From positions 1-64,000 of the forward strand of contig JAQUUB010000011.1 in NCBI GenBank assembly GCA_028694115.1: a stretch of DNA of 64,000 nucleotides, read 5' to 3'. The position numbers and the translations under genes are program-made. The notes under the pieces are model-generated. The model worked only from the letters and a program-made list of their open reading frames with translations, was not told where the DNA came from and searched no databases. Every line of letters begins with the position of its first letter. Positions within the stretch are counted from its first letter, which is position 1. This DNA comes from Lachnospiraceae bacterium. Its GTDB lineage: Bacteria; Bacillota_A; Clostridia; Lachnospirales; Lachnospiraceae. Shown here piece by piece: positions 53,350 through 63,688 of the stretch.

Positions 53350-54438
53350 ATGTTGCCACATGGAACAGTGAATATTGGTAATTTAAGTAGACTTCGAGGT
53401 GTTTTGGAAAAGACCTGCAAAGGAAATGAAATTACAATAGGTTTTATTGGAGGATCTATTACACAAGGCTCATTAGCTACAAAAGAGGAAAATTGTTATG
53501 CATTTCGTGTCTATCAGTGGCTAGAAAAAAAATTCCCATTATCTAAAGTCAATTATGTAAATGCTGGAATTGGTGCGACAACATCACAATACGGAGTGGC
53601 ACGAGTGAATCGTGATCTTTTGGTACATAGACCCGATATCGTTTTTGTTGAATTTAGTGTAAATGATGAAGCAAATATTTTTTTTGAAGAAACATATGAA
53701 GGAATTTTAAGAAATATTTTGAATGATTGTACCGATCCATTTGTTGTTATTATTAATAATATGTTTTACAACAATGGAAGGAACGCACAAGAGTTTCACA
53801 ATCGAATTGGCAGAGAATATGAAATTCCAATCGTTAGTATGAAAGATAGTATTTATAATGATATTAAGGAGGGAAAAATAAAAGCAAGTGATGTAACACC
53901 TGATATGCTTCATCCAAATGATTCAGGGCATGAATTGGTAGCTGAAAAAATTACACTTTTCTTAGAATATTTATTTGAAGAGGCGAAGTATTCTTTCGAA
54001 GGTTATCGCATGATTATGCCGATTACAAAGAATAGATTTCAGTACTCTAAAATTTTAAATAATGTCAATTTAAAAATAAGTGGAACTGGTTTTTTGGCCG
54101 ATAACAAAAAGAAAAAGGGAATAACGGATATTTTTAAAACAGGTTGGTTAGCTACTAAAAAAGGTGATTTTTTCGAAGTAAATATTGAAGGCAGTTATTT
54201 TGCAGTTCAGTATCGAAAAACAATACAAAAACCTGCGCCAGTATGCCGTTTACTAATTGATGATTTCGAAGAAATTATTTTAGATGGTAATTTTTGTGAG
54301 AATTGGGGAGATTGTTTGTATTTACAAACATTGGCATATGGACTTGAAAATAGAACGCATAACATACGTGTAGAAGTAATAGAAGTTGATCCAAACAGTA
54401 AGACTCCTTTTTATCTGGCTGCATTTATAGTAGGTTAA
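53350..54438 (+). CDS. SGNH-hydrolase, probable carbohydrate acetylesterase (CE17-like)
   Basis: 362 residues, no signal peptide. The SGNH domain (about 1-205) has block I GFIGGSITQG with Ser36, GIGATTSQYG, the block III-like FVEFSVNDEAN and block V Asp185-His188 in DMLHPNDSGHE. A C-terminal beta domain (about 210-362) resembles a carbohydrate-binding module. This two-domain layout next to GH130 recalls the intracellular CE17 acetylmannan esterase of Roseburia. It should deacetylate imported mannooligosaccharides so that the phosphorylase can act. AGGAG of its ribosome site overlaps the end of the GH130 gene. Confidence 0.8.
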   Translation: MLPHGTVNIGNLSRLRGVLEKTCKGNEITIGFIGGSITQGSLATKEENCYAFRVYQWLEKKFPLSKVNYVNAGIGATTSQYGVARVNRDLLVHRPDIVFVEFSVNDEANIFFEETYEGILRNILNDCTDPFVVIINNMFYNNGRNAQEFHNRIGREYEIPIVSMKDSIYNDIKEGKIKASDVTPDMLHPNDSGHELVAEKITLFLEYLFEEAKYSFEGYRMIMPITKNRFQYSKILNNVNLKISGTGFLADNKKKKGITDIFKTGWLATKKGDFFEVNIEGSYFAVQYRKTIQKPAPVCRLLIDDFEEIILDGNFCENWGDCLYLQTLAYGLENRTHNIRVEVIEVDPNSKTPFYLAAFIVG

Positions 54439-54474
54439 TCTGCAAAAATGGGAAAATAAAAAGCAACAATAAAA

Positions 54475-54545
54475 CTGTCAGCAATAGCAGCATCTAGCAA
54501 GCATGATACCATTTGCCTTGTTTGAGACATTCTATGTGCTGACAG
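54475..54545. terminator. Long-loop inverted repeat between convergent operons
   Basis: CTGTCAGCA at 54475-54483 pairs perfectly with TGCTGACAG at 54537-54545 around a 53-base spacer. It lies between convergent esterase and oxidoreductase genes. The T-rich ATTTCATTTT after it fits plus-strand termination; the loop has no ORF. Confidence 0.45.
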
Positions 54546-54563
54546 ATTTCATTTTAAAAATAG

Positions 54564-55541
54564 TTATTCAAAAGGATATTTAATGTTCAGCTGTTCCCTG
54601 ATTTGATCCATGAGCCGCATGATAGTAATTGTCTGGGAATGTGGCATATCGGGACATTCCTTTAGACCTTTGTTAATTGCATCCATGCATGCTTCTATTT
54701 CATATTCATATCCCGTAATCTGTTTCGGGCAATCGTATTTTTGAATTAGTTTCCGGTTCAGATCATAGACGGAAATACTCTCAAAATTATTAATATTTTC
54801 AACAATAATATATCCCTTTCGGCCGTAGATTGTACCCATTCTGTCACTTAAGGCACCTGTCCCACTGGTACAGACAGCCATCTGTCCATTTTTATAGGTC
54901 ATAATAACACTGCTCTGGGCATCTACCCCTGTTTCGAATTTGACTGCAGAGGACTGTATGGTTTCTACCTCATCGCCTAAAACGATGGATGCAAATGTAA
55001 GCGCATAAACCCCAACATCAAGGAGTGCTCCACCGGCAAGTGTAGGTTCATATATTCTTTCGTTACCATCTATTACATAAAATAGATTAGCAATAACTGT
55101 AGAAATTTCTCCAATCACACCAGATGCAATGACCTCTTTCAAGGTTTTTGCCATAGGCATATAGCGGACCCACATAGCCTCCGTTAACAGAAGATTTTTG
55201 TCTTCTGCCAGCTTTATTACTTCTTCGGCTTGTGCTGTATTTACAGTAAAAGCTTTTTCGCAGATTACATGTTTCCCGTGATTTAGACAGAGCTTTATGT
55301 GCTCATAATGGCCAGAATGAGGTGACGCAATATAGATGAAATCCAAATTTTTATCTGCTGCCAATTCCTGATAGGAGCCACAAGCTTTTTCAACCCCCAA
55401 TTCCTTAGCAAATTTATCAGCCCTTTGTTTGTCTCTTGCTGCAACTGCATACAATTCTACGGAATCCATTTCTTTAACTGTCCGTGCCATAATTCTTGCA
55501 ATACCACCAGCTGCCAGGATTCCCATCTTCATTTTCCTCAT
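54564..55541 (-). CDS. Gfo/Idh/MocA-family oxidoreductase
   Basis: 325 residues. The Rossmann start is GILAAGGIARIMARTVKEM and the family block DFIYIASPHSGHYEHIKLCLNHGKHVICEKAF places the conserved EKAF (usually EKP) lysine. The C-terminal beta-sheet domain follows, with GGALLDVGVYAL. It should oxidise or reduce a sugar or cyclitol with NAD(P); relatives include trans-dihydrodiol dehydrogenase-like enzymes, and the substrate is unknown. AAGGAGG lies 7 bases before the ATG at 55541. It appears monocistronic. Confidence 0.9.
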   Translation of the reverse strand: MRKMKMGILAAGGIARIMARTVKEMDSVELYAVAARDKQRADKFAKELGVEKACGSYQELAADKNLDFIYIASPHSGHYEHIKLCLNHGKHVICEKAFTVNTAQAEEVIKLAEDKNLLLTEAMWVRYMPMAKTLKEVIASGVIGEISTVIANLFYVIDGNERIYEPTLAGGALLDVGVYALTFASIVLGDEVETIQSSAVKFETGVDAQSSVIMTYKNGQMAVCTSGTGALSDRMGTIYGRKGYIIVENINNFESISVYDLNRKLIQKYDCPKQITGYEYEIEACMDAINKGLKECPDMPHSQTITIMRLMDQIREQLNIKYPFE

Positions 55542-55891
55542 ATTGATACCTCCTTCTTTTAAATACCTCTAATTTTAACATAATAAATTAATTTATGGGG
55601 ACTTTCTCTAAATAATTAGTAGCAACCTTTTGTGGCATACAATTTGTGTACGAGCACATAATTTGTGCAGGCTGTACATAGACTGAGGGTTTACAACACT
55701 TTAGTATGGTGAAGTTGTACATGTATAGTAAATTATTCCATCTTTTTAATAAAAAAGTCAACAAAAAAGAAGTACAAGTGAAAAAGAACAATAAAAAACA
55801 CACAAAACAAGTAAGGAATTACATTTCAAATTCTTAAAGAGAGAGTTACATTTTAAATAACTGATGTATTTTGTTTAAAAGGAGGATTCTA
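55542..55891. promoter_or_regulatory. 350-base divergent control region with short repeats
   Basis: No gene is seen. The direct repeat AATTTGTG occurs at 55641-55648 and 55660-55667; the second copy also forms GCAC-7-GTGC with 55654-55657. A second pair, TTACATTT, is at 55819-55826 and 55846-55853, 27 bp apart and close to the start of the giant secreted protein gene. These look like regulator sites, but neither a firm promoter nor a regulator can be named. Confidence 0.35.
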
Positions 55892-58800
55892 ATGAAAAGA
55901 CCAGCGAAGCGTTTTGGAGCATTACTGCTAGCCATAGCTATGGTTATAACAGGATTGCCGGTAAGTAACTGGGGAGTTACGAAAGTACTTGCTGCAAATG
56001 AAATTGTAGAGGATGAGCAGGAAGTTAAGATAGGGGAAGAAATAATAGAAGTAGAACAAGATGGGGAAGAACAAGTGGGCGGTGAGACGAGCCTTTTGGC
56101 ACACTATTCTTTTTCGGGGTTAACCAGTGCGTTAGACGGAGGTATGATAGAAGATGAGTCTGGGAATGGTTACGATGCAACACTGAAGGGAAGTGGTGCA
56201 AGCTACAGAAAAGAATCTCTTGTTTTACCAGGGGGTGCAAGTGGAAGTACAGCTGCTTATGTGTCACTTCCAACAGGGATGTTTGATGGCCGTAATGTTA
56301 TGACAATATCTTTATGGCTTCAGAATACAACTGGAAAAGGGAATTATGCGGCAATGTATGTGGGAAACACGAAGTCTGGAAGCTTTCCTACACAATATTG
56401 GCTGTTAAATCCATGTAATCCTAGTGGCTATTTTAAATCAGTTATGACAGACAGCCTTAATGAGTCAGCTCCATATAATACGGAGACCGCTGCATCGACA
56501 ACGACAACTGGCAGTGGATGGGCGATGTATACAACAGTCATTACGGAAACTGAAATCATAGGTTACTTGGATGGAAATGAAGTAAAACGTGTAGCAAAGA
56601 GCAGGAATATATCTGATTTTGGTACAGAACTCAAATCATACATTGGAAAATCAGAATACAGTGACAAGTTCTATGCAGGTGCGGTAAAGGAAGTAAAGGT
56701 ATATACAGGGGCACTTGGTGAAGATGAAATCAAAGCTCTTTACAATGAGCAGATTCCTGCTTCTAAAAATGCAACTTCTATAAAGGCTACCAGTGTCAGC
56801 ATGCCATCAATCACGGATATTACCATGACGGAAGGTGAGACAAAGGCACTTCCGAAGAATGTAACGGTTACTCTGTCTGATGGATCAAAAGTGCCGGCTG
56901 TTATCCAGTGGACAAACTCAGTCACCGGAAAGACAGTTACACAGACAAAAGACTTAGAAGCAGGCAGTTATACGCTGCAGGGAAAAATCAATTATTTTGA
57001 GAGTCCTCTGATTGAGGAACGTGCCGATCCTTATATTATTTATGACAGTGAAGAAGATTGCTATTACTTTACGTCATCATGGCCTGCGTATGGGAATATG
57101 ACAAGTGGCTACAATAAAATAGTATTACGTAAAGCAGATACGCTAGAGGAATTAGCAACTGCAACAGATCATACGATTTGGACTGCACACACAACAGGTA
57201 CAGAGCAGAAGTATCATATCTGGGCTCCGGAGCTGCATAAGATTAATGGGAAATGGTATGTTTACTATGCGGCTAGTACAGCAGATAACGGATGGGGAAT
57301 CCGCTGTTTTGCATTGGAGTGTACAGGAAGCGATTTGCTGAGTGCAGATTCCTGGACAGAAAAAGGGAAATTTACAGATAAAGATGGTGGTACAAACGGA
57401 TTCAATGATATGTGTCTGGACATGACCTATTTTGAGAATGATGGTATTGGCTATGTAATCTGGGCATATAAAACGAATGGGGACTCTTCTTTGTCAATAG
57501 CACCTGTTGATATGACATCTCCATGGAAGCTGGCGGGAGAGCCTATGATACTATCCGTGCCGGAGTATGCATGGGAACGTGTGAACGAAAATGTAAATGA
57601 AGGTCCATCTGTACTAAAAAAGGATGGAAAAATATACGTATCCTATTCTGCTTCAGCTACTGGAGATGAATATTGCATGGGATTGCTGACGGCAGATGCA
57701 AGCTCGGATCTTATGAAGCTTTCCAGCTGGACAAAGACCCCTTATCCAGTTCTTGAGACGAGTGATATGAATGAGGAGTATGGGCCTGGACATAATTCTT
57801 TTACCACGGATAAGGACGGCAATGTAATACTGGTATATCATTCAAGGGATAAAGAATGCCATGAAAATCAATGTGCATACGCATCCAGTGATCCATTGTA
57901 TGATCCATGCCGTAATGCAATGCTTGCTTATATAAGGTATGCGGATGATGGAACACCAGTTTTTTCATCCTCTGCACAGAAGGAATTATCTGGAGTGGAT
58001 ACAGGAGACCTGAGTCTGAATATTGAGGTCAATCCTACAAATGAAGAAAAAAATCCAATTGCAGTTTATTCATTGCTCACAGATGGAAGCAACTCCGTAG
58101 CGACACCATACAGCGGAACAGTAAGCGGTAACTCAGTGACCTTTGACAAGGGGATGTTTATTAATGGAACGGCAGGACAGTATGCAAAGAATTATCTTGA
58201 TTTAAGCAGTAATACCGATTTGCTTTCAACAATATCCAATACGAATGAGCTAACAGTTTCTGCATGGGTTAAGAACACTGCAACCGGGAATGCAAAATCA
58301 ACTGTATTTTCATTTGGTAAGGACAGCTCTAATTTCTTTGCATTTAATACATTGAATTGGAGCAATGGCCGAGCATCCTTCAAGGTAGGTGGATCAGAGG
58401 TTGTTGGTATTAAATATGATACGACAGGAAATGTTGCATCTCCAACGGGTGAGTGGTACCCGGTAAGTATTATTCTGAAAAAAGTTTCAAGCGGAACATT
58501 ATTACGATACTATATGAATGATAAGCTGATTTGCGAATATACAACGGCAGCAGATATTGACGATCTGGGGGCACTTACCTATTTTAGAATCGGGGCTGGT
58601 GCAGATAGCAATTACTATGATTTCACAGGAGGAATCCGTAATTTCAGAATATATGATAAAGCATTATCAGCAGCAGAAATTGCAGATGCAGACAGAGCGC
58701 TTGCTGTAGAAAGCCTGATTCTTGAGATGGGTGCAGAAGGAGAAGATAACGCACTAACAGCAAACACGGATCTGCCACTAAAAAGCACCTATAGACCTGA

Positions 58801-61800
58801 TCTCACTATCCAGTGGTCATCTTCGGATGAAAATATGATTGCAACGGATGGAGTGGTATCAAGACCACTTAATACACCAGCAACAGTGAGCTTGAATGCG
58901 GTAATAACATCGACCGCGGATACATTGTTTTCAAAGACAATCTCCTTTAAAGTTACCGTACCGGTCGAAGAACCAAACGAAAACGAACTGGTAGTTCACT
59001 ATGATATGAGCGTATCAAACAGTACTTCTGTAAACGATATTACTGGAAATGGTCACGATGGTACCATTGTGAATGGAAAAACGGATACGTCAGCTATTTA
59101 TGGAGGAGAAGACGTTCTAAATTTAAATGGGGAGAACTCCACGTATGTGACCATACCAGAGGGAACTGTAAATGGATTATCAGATCTCACTGTTAGTATG
59201 CTGCTTAATAATACAGGAAGTAAAAATGCTACCTGGGGATGGGGACTTGGACAGCATTCTGGAAAGTATTTCCATATGACACCCACATCAAGCAGTGGTG
59301 GAGTATTACGTATCGGTGTTGGAAATAATACAGAAGGAAATGGATGGAATGGAGAAGCTGCTGTAGTAGGAAATACAGGACTTAGTGCAGCTGACTGGAC
59401 AGTGGTTACTGCAACATTTTCATCAGCAGACAAAACAATTAAACTTTATAGAGATAAGGCGTTAATAGGATCATCTACCTTTACCTGCTCTTTATCTGAT
59501 CTTATAACAACTGGAAAAGTAAATGGATATATAGGAAAAAGTTTTTATTCTTCTGATCCTTATTTTACAGGAAGTATTGCAGACTTCAGAATATATGATG
59601 GCGTATTTACAAGTGCACAGATAAGAACTCTTGTTACACAGATGCAAGAGGAAGTGAAGAATTGCTGTCATGAGAATATACAGGAACGAATGATCGGAAA
59701 AAACACTTCTTTAAATGAGGTTAAAACAAATCTTACGCTGCCAGAGAACATGAATGGAAATGCAATTATGTGGTCTAGTTCAGACACTAATGTTATTTCT
59801 ATATCTGGAAATGTAGTTCGTCCTGCATATTCCAATGGAAATGCTGTAGTAACAATGACGGCATCATTAAATTTAAACGGAGTGCAGCAGACAGAAACTT
59901 ATCAAGTCACTGTTATTGAGAAAGATGATCCAGCAAAGCTTCTTTTAGAAGATAAGGATTCTTTAGTTGTTAATAATGCAGATCATGTAAAAGGCAATGT
60001 AACATTGCAAGATATGGGTAAAAATGGTTCGGTTATCACATGGAAATCATCAAATCCGCAGGTAGTAAGTGCAAATGAAGTAGTAAATGAAAATTATGAT
60101 CCTACACCAGCGGGTGTAGTTAAAAGACAAGATCAGGATACTACGGTTAAGCTTACTGCGACTCTTACCCTGGAAGGGGAGAGCTTGGAAAAAGAATTTA
60201 ATCTCACCGTAAAGGCGAAAAAGACAGCAGAACCTAAAACAGATTATTTATTTGCCTATTTTATAGGAAATAATCCAGGTCAGGAAGAAATTTATATGGC
60301 AACAAGCCGAGATGGACTGGATTGGAAAGAGCTGAATGAAGGAAATTCAATTCTGGAATCGAATATGGGAACCAAAGGTCTTAGAGATCCGTTTATTATT
60401 CGTTCTCCAGAAGAAGACAAATTCTACATGATTGCAACCGATCTTCGAATCTGTACGGATTGGGATTGGGGAAAATCACAGACAGATGGAAGCCAGTACA
60501 TTATGATTTGGGAATCCGATGATCTTGTAAACTGGTCAGACCAGAGAATGGTTAAAATTAATTCGGATGCAGCAGGATGTACGTGGGCTCCGGAAGCATT
60601 TTATGATGAAGTGACTGGTGAATATATGGTATTCTGGGCTTCGAAAGTAAGTACAGATAATTATGCAAAACAGAGAATTTATTATAGTAAGACCAGAGAT
60701 TTCTATACCTTTACAGAGCCACAGGTTTGGATTGATAAAGATAAGAGTACGATTGATACAACTGTAATTAAGAATGGAAGTACTTATTATAGATTTAGTA
60801 AAAACGAAACTCAGACTACCATTATTTTAGAAAAATCAGATTCTCTTATGGGAACCTGGACAAGCATTAATTCTCCTACCTTAACGGCTCAGGCAGGCGT
60901 GGAAGGCCCAACAAGCTTTAAGTTTAATTCAGATGATTCGTCAGTAGACAAGTGGGCAGTGCTCTTGGACAACTTTGGCGGTATCGGATACTATCCACTT
61001 ACCACAACAAGCTTAGAGGGTGGCGTATTTACAAAAATAACAAATGCAAATCTTCCGACCTATCCAAGACATGGTACAGTAATGAATGTTACTGCAGAGG
61101 AATACAAGAGGATTACGGCAGCATATGGAATTCAGCCATCTACAGAAGAAGAAAGTGAGGATGAAATTCTTTCTTATGACTTTGAGGATGTGGCAATTCC
61201 AATGAAGGAAAGTATTAGTGGAAGCAATGGCAATCTATATGGGAATGCAACAATCATAAAAGATGCAGAAAAAGATTCCAATGTTCTTTATCTTGATGGA
61301 ACAAGCGGTACCTATGCAGAGCTGCCTAAGGGTATTTTGGATAGAAGAAATACAATGACAATCAGTATGGATGTGAAATCAGTCAATGACAGTGGTAATT
61401 ATTTTACCTTTGGACTTGGAAAGGACTCTAGTAAATATTTATTCCTGAAAACAACTGCAAATAAAATCCGTTATGCTATCACAAGAGGCAGTTATTCGAA
61501 GGAACAAGCAGTAGCACAAGACCTGACAACAAGCATTACCAATGTTTGGAAAAATATTACTTTAGTTCTTACAGAAGATAAAATGTCCTTATATGTAGAT
61601 GGAGTACTAGCAAATGAAAACACGAGTCTAGGCACAAACATTTGCGATCTTGGTTCCTCGCTATCTGCTTATTTGGGAAAATCCTTCTATAGCGGAGATG
61701 GTACATTTAAAGGATACTTTGATAACGTAAAGGTATATAACAGAGCTCTTTCTGATAACGAAATAAATAAAGTGGCTAACGCAAAGAAACTTACCGTATC

Positions 61801-63526
61801 AGGAATATCCTTAGAAGATAAAGTGTATGATGGAAAAGGATTCAGCTATAGTGGAAAGGCACATGCGGAAGGTTATAATGGAAAATTTGAGTATATTTGG
61901 TCGACAGAAGATGGAAAAGCACCTGTAAATACAGGCAGCTATACTTTAACAGTCAGAGTACCAGAAGATGAGATGGATTATGTAGGCTCCACGAAGCTTC
62001 AGGCAAAGATTACAAAGCGTAAGCTGACAGTCAGTGCGAACAATGTAAACATTCTGTTGGAGAAACTGGATGGATTATCAAATAAACTAGGCTACTCCTT
62101 TACAGATGGTACAAGCTTCGTAACAGGAGACAGCTGGATCAGTGAGCCAACTATAGTTACTGAGCAGATTACAAATGTTGGAACGTATCCAATTAGTCTC
62201 AGCAGCGGAAATGCTGGAAATAATTATGATGTTACATATCAGGACGGACTACTCACAGTCACTACAGATATTCATCCATATAAGATACAGTTAAAAGATG
62301 ACTTCATCAGCTTTGGAACAAGTACCTATACCTATAGCGGTGATGCGATTATTCCAAAGACCATTTTAAAGAATGGAAAAACAAAGCTTGTATTAAATGC
62401 AAATTACAAATTAATTTATGCAGATAATATCGATGCTGGAACTGCCACAGTAACAGCCATTGGTATGGGTGACTATACAGGAACAGCAAGTAAGACCTTT
62501 ACTATAGCACCAAAGAGCATGAGCAAGGTGCGGCTGTCAGATATCAGTAATTGTATTTATACTGGAAATGCAGTAAATCCTGTGTTTACGGTAACTGATG
62601 GAGTGAATAAACTAGAAGAGGGTGTCGATTATACAGCAATTTATAATCCTGCAGATTTGACAGGCTCAGAGACTACCGATACAGAAATAACGGTAACCGT
62701 AGAGGGTAAGGGAAATTATGCAGGAGTAGCAAAGAGCAAAAAGAAATTTAAGATTCTTGCAACATCAGGAAGCAATCTTACCAGTATGGAAACAGTAAAT
62801 ATAGTATTTAAAGATAGTAAAGGCGAGATACCTAGGAAAACGTATGTTTACACGGGAAGTGTTCAGAAACCAAAGATTCTGTTAACAGATGCAGAGGGTA
62901 AAAAGCTGAAAACCAGTAATTATAAGGTAGTATATTCTGACTGCATAAACGCAGGTACAGCAACTATTACGATAGTTGGACAGAAGAGCTATTACGGTTC
63001 AAAAACATTACATTTTGAGATAACAAAAAAACAGTTATCAAAGGTAAAAGTTAAGAAGCTCCCAAATGTTGTTTATGATAAAAACAATGTTACGGATTTG
63101 ACACTGACCGTAAAGGATAAAAATAAGGTATTGGTAAAAGGAGAAGATTACACAGCTGTATTTGAAAATCTCGATGAAATCAGTACCAAAACTTCAAAAG
63201 CAAAGGTGACTCTTTATGCAACAGAGAATGGAAACTACACAGGAAGTACAAAGCCAATGCAGTTTTCTATCATAAAGAGAGCTCTTAGAAATAAGAATGC
63301 AGTAGTCGTAAGTATAGCAGATGCAACGGTAAATTCAGACAAGAGTGCAGTAAAACCGGCAGTTACGGTTACCTATTACGGAGAAGTACTGACAGAAGGC
63401 ACCGATTATACACTTACCTATAGCGGAAATAAAAAAGCAACAAAAAATGCAAAGGTTAAAGTTACTGCTGTAAAAAATAGCAGGTATAGCGGAAATGTCA
63501 CTGTGAAATTCACCATTACCAAGTAA
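55892..63526 (+). CDS. Giant secreted protein with two GH43-like propellers, LamG, Ig-like and MBG repeats
   Basis: 2544 residues from ATG 55892, 6 bases after AAAAGGAGG; an ATG at 55871 in frame has no site. After the signal peptide (about 1-35, ending VLAA) come LamG at about 67-290, an Ig-like domain, GH43-like propeller 1 at about 367-703 with candidate Asp379, Asp510 and Glu570, LamG at 720-936, bacterial Ig, LamG at 1033-1252, two Ig domains to 1445, GH43-like propeller 2 at about 1450-1746 (LRDPFI, IDTTVIK, VEGPTSF), LamG at 1757-1963, an MBG pair, and five YxG-type repeats of about 80 residues. Arabinan or arabinoxylan attack outside the cell is likely. No cell-wall anchor motif is seen. 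Confidence 0.87.
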   Translation: MKRPAKRFGALLLAIAMVITGLPVSNWGVTKVLAANEIVEDEQEVKIGEEIIEVEQDGEEQVGGETSLLAHYSFSGLTSALDGGMIEDESGNGYDATLKGSGASYRKESLVLPGGASGSTAAYVSLPTGMFDGRNVMTISLWLQNTTGKGNYAAMYVGNTKSGSFPTQYWLLNPCNPSGYFKSVMTDSLNESAPYNTETAASTTTTGSGWAMYTTVITETEIIGYLDGNEVKRVAKSRNISDFGTELKSYIGKSEYSDKFYAGAVKEVKVYTGALGEDEIKALYNEQIPASKNATSIKATSVSMPSITDITMTEGETKALPKNVTVTLSDGSKVPAVIQWTNSVTGKTVTQTKDLEAGSYTLQGKINYFESPLIEERADPYIIYDSEEDCYYFTSSWPAYGNMTSGYNKIVLRKADTLEELATATDHTIWTAHTTGTEQKYHIWAPELHKINGKWYVYYAASTADNGWGIRCFALECTGSDLLSADSWTEKGKFTDKDGGTNGFNDMCLDMTYFENDGIGYVIWAYKTNGDSSLSIAPVDMTSPWKLAGEPMILSVPEYAWERVNENVNEGPSVLKKDGKIYVSYSASATGDEYCMGLLTADASSDLMKLSSWTKTPYPVLETSDMNEEYGPGHNSFTTDKDGNVILVYHSRDKECHENQCAYASSDPLYDPCRNAMLAYIRYADDGTPVFSSSAQKELSGVDTGDLSLNIEVNPTNEEKNPIAVYSLLTDGSNSVATPYSGTVSGNSVTFDKGMFINGTAGQYAKNYLDLSSNTDLLSTISNTNELTVSAWVKNTATGNAKSTVFSFGKDSSNFFAFNTLNWSNGRASFKVGGSEVVGIKYDTTGNVASPTGEWYPVSIILKKVSSGTLLRYYMNDKLICEYTTAADIDDLGALTYFRIGAGADSNYYDFTGGIRNFRIYDKALSAAEIADADRALAVESLILEMGAEGEDNALTANTDLPLKSTYRPDLTIQWSSSDENMIATDGVVSRPLNTPATVSLNAVITSTADTLFSKTISFKVTVPVEEPNENELVVHYDMSVSNSTSVNDITGNGHDGTIVNGKTDTSAIYGGEDVLNLNGENSTYVTIPEGTVNGLSDLTVSMLLNNTGSKNATWGWGLGQHSGKYFHMTPTSSSGGVLRIGVGNNTEGNGWNGEAAVVGNTGLSAADWTVVTATFSSADKTIKLYRDKALIGSSTFTCSLSDLITTGKVNGYIGKSFYSSDPYFTGSIADFRIYDGVFTSAQIRTLVTQMQEEVKNCCHENIQERMIGKNTSLNEVKTNLTLPENMNGNAIMWSSSDTNVISISGNVVRPAYSNGNAVVTMTASLNLNGVQQTETYQVTVIEKDDPAKLLLEDKDSLVVNNADHVKGNVTLQDMGKNGSVITWKSSNPQVVSANEVVNENYDPTPAGVVKRQDQDTTVKLTATLTLEGESLEKEFNLTVKAKKTAEPKTDYLFAYFIGNNPGQEEIYMATSRDGLDWKELNEGNSILESNMGTKGLRDPFIIRSPEEDKFYMIATDLRICTDWDWGKSQTDGSQYIMIWESDDLVNWSDQRMVKINSDAAGCTWAPEAFYDEVTGEYMVFWASKVSTDNYAKQRIYYSKTRDFYTFTEPQVWIDKDKSTIDTTVIKNGSTYYRFSKNETQTTIILEKSDSLMGTWTSINSPTLTAQAGVEGPTSFKFNSDDSSVDKWAVLLDNFGGIGYYPLTTTSLEGGVFTKITNANLPTYPRHGTVMNVTAEEYKRITAAYGIQPSTEEESEDEILSYDFEDVAIPMKESISGSNGNLYGNATIIKDAEKDSNVLYLDGTSGTYAELPKGILDRRNTMTISMDVKSVNDSGNYFTFGLGKDSSKYLFLKTTANKIRYAITRGSYSKEQAVAQDLTTSITNVWKNITLVLTEDKMSLYVDGVLANENTSLGTNICDLGSSLSAYLGKSFYSGDGTFKGYFDNVKVYNRALSDNEINKVANAKKLTVSGISLEDKVYDGKGFSYSGKAHAEGYNGKFEYIWSTEDGKAPVNTGSYTLTVRVPEDEMDYVGSTKLQAKITKRKLTVSANNVNILLEKLDGLSNKLGYSFTDGTSFVTGDSWISEPTIVTEQITNVGTYPISLSSGNAGNNYDVTYQDGLLTVTTDIHPYKIQLKDDFISFGTSTYTYSGDAIIPKTILKNGKTKLVLNANYKLIYADNIDAGTATVTAIGMGDYTGTASKTFTIAPKSMSKVRLSDISNCIYTGNAVNPVFTVTDGVNKLEEGVDYTAIYNPADLTGSETTDTEITVTVEGKGNYAGVAKSKKKFKILATSGSNLTSMETVNIVFKDSKGEIPRKTYVYTGSVQKPKILLTDAEGKKLKTSNYKVVYSDCINAGTATITIVGQKSYYGSKTLHFEITKKQLSKVKVKKLPNVVYDKNNVTDLTLTVKDKNKVLVKGEDYTAVFENLDEISTKTSKAKVTLYATENGNYTGSTKPMQFSIIKRALRNKNAVVVSIADATVNSDKSAVKPAVTVTYYGEVLTEGTDYTLTYSGNKKATKNAKVKVTAVKNSRYSGNVTVKFTITK

Positions 63527-63552
63527 AAGCAGAACTTAATAAATGAAAGTAT

Positions 63553-63597
63553 GTCCCCGGAAGCTTACAAACAAGCGACTTCCGGGGACGTTTTTAT
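63553..63597 (+). terminator. Strong rho-independent terminator after the giant gene
   Basis: GTCCCCGGAAG at 63553-63563 pairs perfectly with CTTCCGGGGAC at 63579-63589, followed by GTTTTTATTTT. Confidence 0.93.
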
Positions 63598-63608
63598 TTT
63601 CTTATTAG

Positions 63609-63638
63609 TTGACCTTAAAAGTTTTCACATGGTACAAT
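63609..63638 (+). promoter_or_regulatory. Promoter of the last, truncated secreted-protein gene
   Basis: TTGACC at 63609-63614 and TACAAT at 63633-63638 are spaced 18 bp, about 50 bases before the start codon. Confidence 0.6.
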
Positions 63639-63688
63639 ATGGAAAAATAATAGAAATCATTGTGACATGTAGTAAAGGAGAGCGCAAC

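Noticed and set aside
56091..61780. LamG and Ig-like modules as recent DNA tandem duplications
   Set aside because: The copies are diverged at protein level and show no long nucleotide identity; they are old modular repeats, not a DNA repeat array.
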